Source: Morella rubra (Eukaryota; Streptophyta; Magnoliopsida; Fagales; Myricaceae). Taken from it: DNA of 64,000 bases. The notes under the pieces were generated by a model. That model saw nothing but the letters and a program-made list of their open reading frames with translations, was not told where the DNA came from and made no database searches. Positions 39,563 to 51,286 of this stretch are shown here, in pieces; position 1 is the first letter of the stretch; each line of letters opens with the position of its first letter. The translations under genes were made by a program, and so were the position numbers. Where the stretch lies: assembly GCA_003952965.2 (NCBI GenBank), contig CM025851.1:9341647-9405646 (forward strand), written 5' to 3'.

Positions 39563-42500
39563 ATGGCCGGAGTAGCCGAAACACAAAGGAGACAAGGAGG
39601 GAGACCAATGGGCCCACCTCTAAGAGGCCCCGCTGCTCATCCTCGCCCTCGTTTCGAGCCCGTCGATCGCGAAAAGGTGCGCTCTCCTTCGTTCTCTTTC
39701 TTGGGTTCTCTAGGGTTTGTGATTCTGTACTGGAGCAACGTCTGGGCTTGTTAGCTTTTGTGTCTCTTCTACTTTGTCTTGCAGAATAATATCCTTGTCT
39801 CGGTTTGTTATCTGATTTCGTTCTTGAATTGCCTGCAGACTTGCCCATTGTTGCTTCGAGTTTTCACCAAGGTGATTCAGAGCGCTATACTACATCTGTA
39901 TGAATATTGTTTGAAAGTAGAAGAGGAAAGACTGCACCATCGTTTGAAAAAGAAAAAAAAAAAGAAGAAGCCCGAGCTCTACTGAGTCTCTGAAGGTTTA
40001 TGAATTTCGAAGTTACGAAGTATAAGACCTGTGATTCATCATTCCACCACGGCCCAAAAGTTGACAACTGTCTTGTGAATTTCATGTTATTGCAATAATT
40101 GCTCAAAAAAGACCTTTCGTGCTTAGTGGAAAGCTAGTATCGGTTGTCTTGGACATTGAAACTTGATGTTCTATGTGCAAATGGTACTACTAACGTATTT
40201 GATTTTCCGTAGATTGGAGGCCACCATAGTGATGAAGACTTTGCGGTGAGAGGCAAGGAGCCCAAGGATGAGGTGCAGATTTATACCTGGAAGGATGCTA
40301 CTCTTCGAGAGTTGACTGATCTGGTATGCCGTCTATCTCCTATGTGCCTCTGGTGTGTTTATCTGTGCACGCGCATTGTTTTCAATGCTATTGTATATGA
40401 GTGTCATTTATAGTCTATGCGTGCGAAGGTAGAGTAGTTACGAATTCTGACCATGTCGATACCACTCCTTTTCTTCGGAATAAGTTGCCTACTAGTGGAA
40501 ATCAAATGTTGGCCAGTAGTGTATTGTAGTTTGCAGTGAAGTTGGTTCTGAGTCCTATCATATTCACTAGTACTTTTGGAAGTGAGTGTTGAAGAATAAA
40601 ATGAATGAATGAGTCAGAAATTAATTTTCTCGGAAATGTTGCTATCCTTCCAACATTTGTATGATAGGGGAAAAGAAGGGGGGACAGAGTGTGGGGTGGA
40701 GTCAGTGTGTTGATGTGGCAGGTGGGAGAATTCAGCAAAATGGACAGAGGCTAATAATAATGGTTTAAAAGAGTGCAATTGCCAATACAAAACACGCAAA
40801 AAGTTTTCTCAATGACCAAATAGGTTTCATGCTTAGAATCTGTTACTTTGCTTGGGTGATCAGTTGGAGTTGGTGGACCTAGGCGCTGGTTCAGTGCCTG
40901 CACGTACACCCAATAGACATCTCTAGGTCTGTGCTTGAACTAGATGACCGTGGATGGTTGTAACTGGGTAACATGGGGTATTGTACTGGAAAAGCGACAA
41001 CTCTTCGGCGATCAATGAGCAGTGGGCATACAAGTATCATAAACTTTTCATGAGCTATGAACCATAGAAGGGAATGACAAGTACATTGTGGTGTCTGTTT
41101 ATGGTGGAAAAGAATTGGATGGTTAAATTGTTGAAACAGGTTTCTGCTGGACAACATTGTGTACTGATTCCTAAAACATTTGGGGACTTGCTACTTATCC
41201 ATAAAATAAATGAGGTGAAAGTAACAATTCAAAACTAGAAACACGCTGCTGAATGAATATGCACCATGGCAACAAGTACAACTGGGGGTAAAATATTTTA
41301 TGCTAATTGCGCAATTGCTTGATTAACATTGTGCATTTGGATGGTAAGACGAGTTCTTCTCTTGAAATTGGTTTGATGTTATAGCTATCAAATTCCTCAC
41401 TTCTTTTTCTTTGCAGAAATCATTGGTTTTCCATTGTTACTCTGTTTCAGTTTCCAAGTTTATTGTGTTTCTTTTACAGGTCAAAGAGGTGGCTCCAGCT
41501 GCAAGGAGAAAAAATGCAAGACTATCCTTTGCTTTTGTATATCCTGATAAATTTGGTCGTTTTAAAGTGCAAGAGGTTTCTCTCTCTCTCTCTCTCTCTC
41601 TGTGACTTTGTGTGCGTATAACACAGCTGTCTCTGTCAGTTTTGTTGTTGCAGCAATTTATATAGAGTGAGTCTTGGAAGTCTTCTAGTATTTGCATGCA
41701 CTCGTGAGCAGATGCACAATAATGATTGGGATACTATTGTGATGCTCATGAGTTATGATATACATTGCTCAAACTCGTTGCTTTCTCCTTTTTTGCTACC
41801 CTTGATTTATATCGTGCTTTTCTCTCCCTTTTATAATTCCACGGGCATGTCTGTTCTTTCCAGTTAACCAAATATTGTGAATGTGACTGGGAAGAGGATG
41901 GGGTAGTGTTACTAGTGTAGAATCCTTTCCGTCAATCTTTTGGTGTGCTACCTAAGCAGTGATCCTTTCTTACAGCAGAGATTCCCCTCTGTAGAATGTA
42001 GTAGGTCCACAGGAAAGAAGAAGCAAGCTTTAGACAAAATTCAGCCATGCAGAAGGTGGCCGTTTGGAATAAAGTAGCCCACAAGTAGACACACCAACTG
42101 CTAAAACAGCAAGTTCTGCTGTTCTCTGCAATGTTGTCCTAGACAATTTCTCATTTGGGATATCCCCTCTCTCAATGTTAGCTGTCAGTATCAGTATTTT
42201 GCTATGTTTAACATTATTTTCAGCGGAAAAAAGCTTAAGGATTTGCATTGTTGTCTAATTAAAGTTATGGACCTACGGTTGGTGTGGGGGTAGAAATGTC
42301 GAGAATATGTTTTTCAGAGCTTGACTCTGTTCAATCGTTGCGTGGTGACATTATATATCTTTTATTGCAAGTATGCTGGTTGATGCATAAATCATACTAA
42401 TGAAGAATGATGAGATTGTGAAAGTGGGATAAATCATTTGATTTGTGCAGGTGGGAATGGCCTTTTCTTATGGAAGTGGAAGACTAGATGATGGCAAGAC

Positions 42501-42636
42501 ATTGGCTGAACTTCACTTTCAGGTACAACAATATACTCTTTTGGTTCCATGCAATCTGATTATTCTTTCCAGTTTGTCACTAACTGACGTTTCACAAATG
42601 TAGATTGGAGATTACTTGGACGTGGCTATTCTGTAG
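39563..42636 (+). CDS. SAP18: Histone deacetylase complex subunit SAP18
   Basis: Plant SAP18, a small ubiquitin-fold protein of the SIN3/HDAC transcriptional-repressor complex and of the ASAP splicing complex, acting in the nucleus. Six exons with GT-AG introns: 39563-39676, 39839-39871, 40213-40323, 41480-41575, 42451-42522 and 42604-42636. They give exactly 152 aa, the usual plant length. The N-terminus is a proline/arginine-rich plant extension ending RFEPVDREK. It is followed by the conserved core TCPLLLRVFTKIGGHHSDED, then YTWKDATLRELTDLVKEV, FAFVYPDKFGRF, GRLDDGKTLAELHFQIGDYL and the end DVAIL. The ATG chosen is the first in the transcript frame. All introns are phase 0. No damage is visible, and this is one of two clearly intact genes here. 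Confidence 0.95.
41576..41601. repeat. (TC)n microsatellite in SAP18 intron 4
   Basis: A run of about twelve TC units starts immediately after the donor GT of SAP18 exon 4, so length variation could touch splice-site context. Confidence 0.9.
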
Positions 42637-43530
42637 AGAATCTCTCGTCGTCTGATATATTGTTCAGGTTGTCTTGGGAGGTCTTCTACCACTGTTTAGG
42701 TGCATTTTGACCGGAGTTGATGCCTCCTTGTATCGTACATACGCAGTTACCTTCTAGTTGTTACCATGATGTGGGGACCTTAGTTATCTCTCTTTAGATA
42801 TTGCGTCTCAAAATAGAACTTCTTGAATTGCGAGAATACATACTTTAGGCTGAGAATACGTTGTGTTTGATTGCTAGATTACGAGCAGAAATTTAGGTTA
42901 AATACATTTTGCACTTTTTAACTACGGGGTTTTTGACATTTTACACTTTAATTTATTTTTATTTTTTTTATATTGAACTGATTAACTCTTAATGTCAGAC
43001 ATGTTAAAATTTTTTTGGATGAAAATTTATTTTTTGGCTTCAAAAATTACTATTCTATTTTGGTAAAATGGTCATTCTCAAAAAAAATTACGAGGATAAA
43101 ATTATTATTTTGCATATTAAAAAAAATATTTTTCGTTTAAATTAACTAAAAACCTTAACTGAGGATGTAAAGTATTTTATTATACATACTTCATACCTAA
43201 ATTAATACAAATGGATAATGGAACGAAAAAGATCGTGCTACCTCAAAGAAAAGAAGTAAGGAAATTAAAAATAATAATAATAACGCTCCGCCTTCAAATT
43301 GGGGCTCTCCATCGTCTTTTAAAATGTAGTAGTTTATTATTCGCTATAACAAGGTTTTCAAATGGACCCCGCCATAGACTTTTATCAGCGTGGCTATACG
43401 TGATGGCAAATTGAAATTTTAAGCATGCATGCCGGCTGAATCTTCGGGACGGTGCAGTGAACTCGAAGAAATTGAATGATTGATTATTTGTCGTGCATTA
43501 ATATACACACAATCTTTGAATAGTATGTGA
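42637..43530. other. Intergenic DNA between SAP18 and GAUT1 fragment
   Basis: The first ~250 bp is probably SAP18 3' untranslated sequence. 42900-43200 is AT-rich with the phrase acattttgcactttttaactacgggg, a wording often seen in decayed plant MITEs. No gene is present. Confidence 0.55.
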
Positions 43531-43756
43531 CAACGACGTCGTAGTGAACTAGCGAAATTACGAAAAAGCAAGTTTGTTACAAAAGTCGGCAGAATTTATT
43601 TGTTAGAAATGAAAAGAAGAAAGGGTAAAGAATTTATTTGTTACAACGACGTCGTAGTGAACTAGCGGGATACATGGCTTTAATCAAATAAAAATTTCCA
43701 GATACAGCTAAGGGTGATGCAGATGCTCTTATCTACCTCTGTGACAACGACGTCGT
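43531..43756. promoter_or_regulatory. Three copies of palindrome ACGACGTCGT upstream of GAUT1
   Basis: The 10-bp palindrome acgacgtcgt lies at 43533-43542, 43646-43655 and 43747-43756, each time preceded by (t/g)acaa or gaca. The first two are embedded in a longer direct repeat, caacgacgtcgtagtgaact. The core GACGTC contains the ACGT centre recognised by plant bZIP factors. The sites are 445-670 bp upstream of the GAUT1 ATG. A regulatory role is inferred; a simple segmental duplication could also explain it. Confidence 0.5.
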
Positions 43757-44200
43757 AGAACATCTCTTCGTGCCGACGTATCTACAATAATAAAATTAGT
43801 GCCCAGAGAATGCGAGCAAGACAGAGTAAGAGAGAGCTAGAAAATCAGATTGGACGGAAAATCAAAACCCCGAAAGGGAGAGAGAAAAAGATCGCTGTTC
43901 CTCTCTCTCTCTCTCTCTCTCTATCGGCCTTTTAAACAAAATCTCTCTCTTACATTGTCGTTCCGTGGTTTTCTTTAACAAGCAGCATCTGAATCTCGCT
44001 CTACTCACTGCATTTTCCTTCTTCCTTAAGCTCTCTCGCATCTTATAGAATTCGACCAGCAATAAGCACCAAAAACCAATTCAACTATATTTTCTCTCAA
44101 TTCCGCTCGTGATACACTCCACACTCTCGCTCGCTAGTGGTTACATATAATTTCTCTCTATCGGTTACTTCTGCCATCGATTTTAGGTTTCGATTGGCAA

Positions 44201-47087
44201 ATGGCGATGAAGCGGGGAGTATCCGGTTCGGGCATCCAAAGGAACAAAGGCGGTGGATCTCGATTTCCCCTGGCAATTCTCATTTTCGTCGCAGTGCTTG
44301 TGCCGTTGGTTTTCTTCGTCGGCCGAGGACTCCACACCACTGGTAGCTCTAATACCATTTTTATGTTTTTTCAATGCTCAATCACTGATGCGGTAGCTTA
44401 ATTTCTAGATCTCACTTGATTATACACTGTTGCGTTCGAATTGCTCGCTTATGATTTAGTTTTTAATTGTGTTTGAGTTCTGGAAGTGCTTTTTTCTTTT
44501 TCCTTCGTTGAACACTTTATTTAGTACTTTCAAGAATCGAGATAACTGCTTCCCAAAGTAAGAATTGAACAGCGAGCAAAATTACTTCCATATTGTTTCG
44601 ACACAATGCTTTTGCAATTTGAGTATGAACGAGCCCTACATGTTACCGAAGTAGTGCTGCTTCAAACCATGCTTGAAGTTTTGGACGGGAATTGTTTATT
44701 TGTGAATATCAATGACTGTGAATGCTAATTGATGGAAATCCAGCGGTGGGTATTTCTGAAATTTTGATGTTACTCAGCGCAACACTGGCATTTAGTTGAT
44801 TTAGGCGGTCATTTCAATTGGAAGTACTAGAGTTGAAAACCTTATGGTAATATTGTTATATTGCATAGTTCATATGGGTCGCACATTAAGTTCAATGCCA
44901 GTAATTCTTGTATGCAGATCAGTACTTCCACTAGCAAAAAGTTACAAAACTATAGTATTCTACTGCCTTAGCAAACCTCCAACCAGTCTTCCAGATCAGT
45001 TGCAATGGATTTTCTGTTTCCACCTGTGCATTTGCTTAGCGGAAATCATGAGCATATACTTAGTATCCACAGAAATTATGTGCTTAACTGTAAGATGAGT
45101 ATCCACAGAAACAGAACACAAATTCAACCAAAACTCAGTATATTCTGGAAATGCGTGTTTGTGCTTCTATTTATTATTATTCTAGTGAAAATTATTTTTT
45201 TTTGTTATTCACTGCAGATCGAGATGATCTTCCCACTGGTCCTAGAAGACAGGTAGCCTCTTCGAATATTTTTCGTTTCAACTGCCAATTATGTGATTCC
45301 TACATCTATCTGCTTCTTTTTCTTTCCCATATTAAGAGAGAAGTTTTGCATTGGTGGTGCAGAATATGGATTGGAGAGAAAGGCTGGCATTGCAACATGT
45401 CAAATCTCTTTTCACAAAAGAGGTTAAGTGCAACTTAAGGAACATTTAATTGAGTTAACCATATATCTCGTAATACAAGGAGTGATAGCTTTCTAGTGTC
45501 AGAGTTTTCTTTACTTGCTGATACTATAATCATTTCTGCTTTTAGGTCATTGATGTTGTCACAGCCAGCACAAGCGATATGGGGCCTTTGAGTCTTGATG
45601 TTTTCAAGAAAAACAACTTGTCTGCTTCATGGAAAATCATTGGGGCAGAGACTCCAGTTGTTGATCCTTCTGAGGTTAGAATGACTGTTAGGCCTCTCAC
45701 TGTCATCCCTTGTCAATTCTTTGTAGTGCAGAAACCTTGTTAATTGATAGCTGCTTATTTAGAGATTTTTTTGTTTTTCTTATGTGTACAAAAGCAGAAC
45801 CAAGCTGCTGCAGTTGTTAGAAAAGAAGCACCTAAGAGCAAAAAGGAGAACTCCCCAGGTAATATCTCATTCGTTGCAGCATCTGTGTATGGCTGATAAT
45901 CTTCACTTTTTCGGCCTAAGTGCTGATAAGCTTTTAGTTGCTTTTTATTTTCTTCCATTGTGGCATCTGTATGTGGCTGATATTTTATATTTACTGTTTG
46001 TTGTTATTGTCCACTGCAGTTGATCATGCTCAATTTGTTGGTAAACCTGCAGATGTAGCCCGGAGGGTAAAATCATCATCCTTGGATACTTGCATGCTTT
46101 ACTCACCATATTATTCCCTCATTATTAATTTCTTTCGACCTGGAATAATTTATTACATCGAACATATAGAATAAGGAAGCAATTATATATATAATGTTTA
46201 CTGTTCATTGATTTTACCATTGTGTTAATGGCATTTCTTTTTGAGTTTGATATATACTTGTTTAAGTTCTTCTGCAGAACTTGCGAGAGAAAAGACGTCA
46301 AAAGCGTGCATCTGAATTAGAAAAACAAGATGATGAAGCAGTTATAAAACTTGAAAATGCAGCCATTGAGCGCTCCAAATCAGTTGACTCTGCAGTTCTT
46401 GGAAAGTACAGCATATGGAGGAAAGAAAATGAAAACGATAACTCTGATTCAACGGTACGCTTAATGCGGGATCAAATGATAATGGCAAGGGTATATTTAA
46501 GTATTGCAAGGATGAAGAATAAGGTCAACTTGTACCAGCTACTAGAGGCTCGGCTTAAAGAGAGCCAACGGGCCCTAGGAGAGGCCAGTACTGATGCTGA
46601 TTTACATCACAGGTACAGGATATTGGGCACGTAATGCCTCTGAGAATGCTTCATTATCTGCATTTATTCATTGTATAAATATTGGTAATTTTGGCACTTT
46701 ACCACATCCCATGGTCCATTTGTTTCTAGCGCACCTGAGAGAATCAAATCTATGGGCCAAGTCTTGTCAAAAGTGAAAGAAGAATTGTATGACTGCAAGT
46801 TGGTGACTGGAAAGCTCAGAGCAATGCTTCAGTCAGCTGATGAACAAGTTAGGAGCTTGAAAAAGCAGAGCACATTCCTGAGTCAGTTAGCTGCAAAGAC
46901 CATCCCAAATGCAATCCACTGTTTATCTATGCGCTTAACGATAGAATACTACCTCCTTCCTCTAGAGAAGCGGAAGTTCCCCAAAAGTGAGAATCTGGAA
47001 GATCCCAATCTGTATCATTATGCACTATTCTCAGACAATGTCTTGGCTGCATCAGTGGTTGTCAACTCAACTGTCACAAATGCCAAG
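44201..47087 (+). pseudogene. GAUT1-type galacturonosyltransferase, 5' half only, frame intact
   Basis: Matches the N-terminal 389 residues of plant GAUT1 (polygalacturonate 4-alpha-galacturonosyltransferase), a Golgi GT8 enzyme that builds pectic homogalacturonan. Eight exons join without a frame error: 44201-44342, 45218-45252, 45363-45422, 45546-45674, 45798-45858, 46020-46066, 46278-46612 and 46730-47087. Residues ~22-41 form the single signal-anchor helix (FPLAILIFVAVLVPLVFFVG). Then come NMDWRERLALQHVKSLF, ERSKSVDSAVLGKYSIWR, the coiled stem, SLKKQSTFLSQLAAKTIPN, and YHYALFSDNVLAASVVVNST ending TNAK. A donor gtgatg follows, but no exon of the GT8 domain (DDD motif, catalytic core) exists in the remaining 17 kb. 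Unspliced, the frame stops at 47232-47234. It cannot be catalytic as it stands. The 5' leader has a (CT)n tract (43898-43922). Confidence 0.88.
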
Positions 47088-49215
47088 GTGATGTACGCTT
47101 TTACTTTTTTCGCATCTGGATTTTTTTCCCCGGGGCGGGTGTTGTCTGTGTGGATGACTGGGTGGGTCAGTTTCTATCTAAAATGTTGCATACAGCAGTT
47201 AATGCTTCCTAAATATTATTTTGTCCTTGTCTGACTCATAATATGGGAATTTATACACTGCATTGTTAGGGTGTGGTGTATCGCATGGATTTCTGAACCG
47301 AAGACAAAAAGAGTACCAGTTGATTCTTTTGAGATATTATTCCTATTTCCTGATTGGGTAAGCGATTCGCCTTGAAATATATACATATCCTAATAGATAG
47401 ATTTACTTATGGTGGAATAGAATTTTTGTTGAGAGAGATGTTGAAGAATAGCCTTTGAATTGGATGATTCAGGGCCTGCTTGCTGTTGCTGTGAGGTTTT
47501 CATAATCTCTCTTTGGTAGGTGAGCTTAGCTTAATGAATTTATGTAAACACTGTTGGAAATTGTTGCGAAGAAGAGCATTGAGAATTGTTAGTGGCAAAA
47601 CTATTTGGTTACATGACATCACTTATGACTACTAAAATATTAGTAGTCCTTTTCGCATGGAGATCGTGTGTGGATTTGCAGTTGTGGAGATCCGGTTCAA
47701 GTGTTTCTAATGTTCTGGAAGACAAAATGTGAGGGAGTCAGGGAGTTTGTCAATGGTGATGCAGATGGTGTATTATTATTGTTTCTAGACATTATTCAAG
47801 AGTCCTCTAACCAATTGATTTGATATTGGAATGTAGTTATATACTACCAATAGTAGGGATGTCATGTTTAGTGAGCTGGTAGTCGCAAGGTTCACGAATG
47901 CCTGAAATTTAACAAGCTGTTGATTTTCCTATGGGTCGAACGCCTGATGTATGGGCCAGGGCTAAGAGAAAATAAAGGAATAAATGGGCCTTGCAATTGG
48001 GGGCATCTTTAGAGCTTCGAGTCGACCTTTGTTGATTCACCATGGGACGCGTTTGGTTCTTCATGTATTTCCAAAGCTTGAGCCATTTCGGTTCAAATCT
48101 CTTTGCTTTTTTTGTTTTTGTTTTTATTTTTTCGATTAATGATACTCTGCATTTTAGTAAATATTTTGTATACCACCACAAGTCATTGAATTGGTGCTCA
48201 GTTCTCTCTGTTCTTTTCCCGCACCAATGAATGCATGAAGAGAATATGGTAGGCGATGGACGGCACTATTAGATCTCTGATCTCTCTATTCGAAGGACAA
48301 AGAGACATCACTTGCACATAAATGTAAAACGAAGTTAGAAAATAAAAAACAGTAATTTTTAATCTTTGTCAAAAGCATCGAAAGGAATAATTTTAGTCGA
48401 AACTATCGATCTCACTGTTAAATCTGTAACATAATAGGGAAGAGGTGGAGGGGTCTCGTACGATTGATGTTATAGTGCAGGGTTTGGAGTGAGGCTGGTA
48501 ATAATTTCTTATGGGTAAAAAATAGTGTTTGGAGGACTGTTTTTTATATTGGAAACCAGACGTATTAACGGGTTCGACGGTACGAGTGGCATCTTGTCAG
48601 GTTCCCAAATAATCTTACAGATCTCGTGGAAGACAAAAGTGAGTCAAACGGACCACAGTGTTTTCAAGTAGCCAAAATAACGCTTTTACGACTCCGACCT
48701 TTGCTTTACTTGTACGTGGTGTGATTTTGTCTCATTCTAATTCCCAAAATGCTCGCTGCACTGAGAACAGCTTCGTTTACTTTTCCTATCCCACGTCCTG
48801 AAACTAGGGGTGATTAAAACCGGCACTGACACCAGCACCGTTTATCACGGTGAGGACAATTTTCAATTAGCAACGGCACTGGCTGGATACAAAATCGGTT
48901 TTGCCGGTGGTGGTTACATGGTATTTGGGTGCTCAAAGGTGACAGCAATCAGAGGGGGGTTTTTTTCCGAAATTTTGAGGAATATTCTCAAAATTTTGGG
49001 AATTTTTTAAATATTGAAATTTATTTGAAGTTTGTGAAAAGTGTGAAATGTATGTGTAAAAGTGTAAAAGTGTAAAAGTGTGAAGTTTATTGAGGTTTAT
49101 GCAATGTATTTAGTGTGGTGAAAATTTTGAGTCTCCAAAAGTAGACAAACAAACGCGCTAGAGACGTTCGAAAGAGAGAGAAAAAGGGGGCGGGGGAAGG
49201 GAGAGAAGAAGACAA
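47088..49215. other. Intergenic DNA where GAUT1 3' exons would be expected
   Basis: Searched by eye on both strands for GT8 exons; none found. The region contains T-rich tracts, a short tandem array of gtgtaaaa units at about 49055-49085 and unrecognised AT-rich DNA. Open frames here (e.g. 47909-48181 minus, 48810-49010 plus) show no family features. Confidence 0.6.
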
Positions 49216-50240
49216 TCGGGGTCACCAGTAATGGAAATTGATTCAGTCCGAAGATAGTCTATGCAAAGGGTGCAAAGGCACGGTGCAGATTTTAAAAAGA
49301 AGATGAAACGGCCAGGATTTAACCATAGACATGTAAGACAAACTTGCGGCTTGGCTTGACTCGACTCGACTCGACTCAACCAAACTCAGTCACGTGTCTC
49401 TAGTTTACACATCGAATCAAACTCAGGCAAGTGTCTCATTTTCTTTGTCTCCCCTTCTCTTTCTCTCTCGTTTTCTTCTCTCTTCCGCAGTTATTCGCTA
49501 AATCTTAAAATTTCAGGTTTCAACCCAAAGCATCCTACGATAATTTTCCTTCAAGAATCCAATTTCAGCCTCTCTCTCTCTCCTTTTTTTTTTTTTTTTT
49601 TTCATTTCTTCTCCAAAAGCAGCTAATCACATAAGGGCAATCTCTGACGTTGTCGAGAACCTCTTTCTCCTTACTGTAGTGAACCCGAAATAGATACCTC
49701 TGTCGATTTCACCGCCATGGACGAAGGGAAACAATGGAACCGTGATCTGGATTTCTTCGACTTGGCAAGAAACACGGACCCAAAACTCCTTTTGTCGATT
49801 AATGGTCCTCTCACCTAGCCTTCTCCATGACCGCACATACTCACCTCTGCCTTTCTTTTCATTTCTCTCATGCTTTGCTCACAAAGATTATGGGGAATTA
49901 ATCAAGAATCTCAATATTTCCACTACTTAGGGTTAATGAAAATCTGAAGGCCGAATCCAAAAATAGAGAGCTTTTATAGTCTCAAAACTAATTAGGAGAT
50001 CTCGTGTATCTTTCTCTTGATTTCTCTATTTCTTAACTCATAAGGAATACGAGAGAGAGAGAGTCGGGGAAAAAATTTGCTTAGTTAAGCCAAGTCAAGC
50101 CAAGCTCCAATTTTGTGTTAAGTGTTTCATTAAATGACCTGTCAAATATTAACCGTTGGATATTCTTTTTAAAATATGCACCGTGCCTTTGAACCCTTTG
50201 CACAGACTATCCTCGGACTGAATCCATTCTCCACCGGTAA
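49216..50240. mobile_element. ~1 kb element with long imperfect terminal inverted repeats
   Basis: The left arm (49216 to ~49390) contains gattcagtccgaagatagtc, gcaaagggtgcaaaggcacg and, further in, gcttggcttgact. The right arm (~50080-50240) is its reverse complement: cgtgcctttgaaccctttgc, gactatcctcggactgaatc and, further in, agtcaagccaagc. Arms are about 85-90% alike by eye and ~160 bp long. The interior holds no transposase. The long TIRs suggest a Mutator-like non-autonomous element. A target-site duplication was not found. Confidence 0.6.
49357..49379. repeat. Pentanucleotide (GACTC)n run
   Basis: gactcgactcgactcgactc is a short tandem pentamer inside the left arm of the TIR element; the right arm has only a degenerate counterpart. 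Confidence 0.85.
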
Positions 50241-51064
50241 TAGCCAAAACTAGCAATTATCGGTAGCTGGTGGCGGTTAAACCATTACCGGTGGCAAGAA
50301 TGCTCAGGCGTACCTGAAACCTTCTCTTTTCTTCCTCTATCTTCCAATGGAACATGATCGTCTTTGCTCTCTCGGGCTTCTGAAACACCCACTTGAGTTC
50401 GCCTAGAAGAGCAACCTATATAGGGAGTCAGAGACATGGGCGCGCGCCTCAACACGGCTTCTCACCGGTCTGCCTGGCGAGCACCATGCCTCTTTTTTTT
50501 TTTTTTTTTTTGTCACCCATTAGTACTGATCAGACTCGTAAAATTAAGTGAAATAGGTCTGACTAGTATAACGAAAATCTCCCCTTTCTTCTCTCCCTCA
50601 AAAAAAAAAAAAAAAATCTCTGGCGGATGACCTGGTTTTCCATCGGCCCTTTTGTCTTGGCTCATCAGGTCTAGCATGCTTACCATGTGGTCAGATAGGT
50701 TTTTAGAGGCCTCTTTTCCCTCTGCTCATCAAGTTTGATCTCTTTTTCCAAAGGCATTTTTTTCAGGATTTTCAAACCTGATCCTCATGAGCATTTTCTG
50801 CTCATTATAAATATGGCATTGTCGCACTATGCAAATCCAAACACCCAAAGACCTCTCTCTATTCAACATACACTATCATTTTGCAATAATACGAAGACAT
50901 AATAAGTTACAGTCCTTTCAACATTTCAATGTCAAAACATAACATATAAATCGGCCTGTTACTTAATAGAAAATACATCCCGACGACAATTATGCAATAA
51001 AAAGGGATTAATAAGCAAATTTTAAAATTATAAAAAAAAAAAAAAAAAAGTTAAGGGCAATTTA
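50241..51064. other. Intergenic DNA with homopolymer tracts
   Basis: No gene is seen. The stretch contains poly(T) at about 50491-50510, poly(A) at about 50599-50615 and 51033-51050. The open frame 50436-50630 is made largely of homopolymer and is not called. Confidence 0.6.
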
Positions 51065-51286
51065 GGCATATTTGTTTGGATGAAAATTTTAAAATTTGAA
51101 TTCAATTTTCTAAACTTACAATCCCAATATTACTCCTATACGCATACCAATACAACTCAACATTACTGTTTTTAAAAACATCAATATAACTCAACAACTC
51201 CTATACGCATGCCAATAAAACTCTAACATCATCTAAATATTCACACCATAATTAAAATTCTTAAAATTTTACCAAACAAACATGCC
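51065..51286. mobile_element. Tourist-like MITE with TTA target duplication
   Basis: ggcatatttgtttgg (51065-51079) is mirrored by ccaaacaaacatgcc (51272-51286) with one mismatch, and the arms continue as aaaattttaaaattt. TTA flanks both ends. The ~220 bp size, GGCATGTTTG-type ends and TTA duplication are the hallmarks of PIF/Harbinger-derived Tourist-like MITEs. Confidence 0.75.

Noticed and set aside
48800-50310. Outer inverted element suggested by aaccggcac and ggtggcggtt words
   Set aside because: The arms do not align beyond a few bases; only the inner 49216-50240 TIRs hold up.
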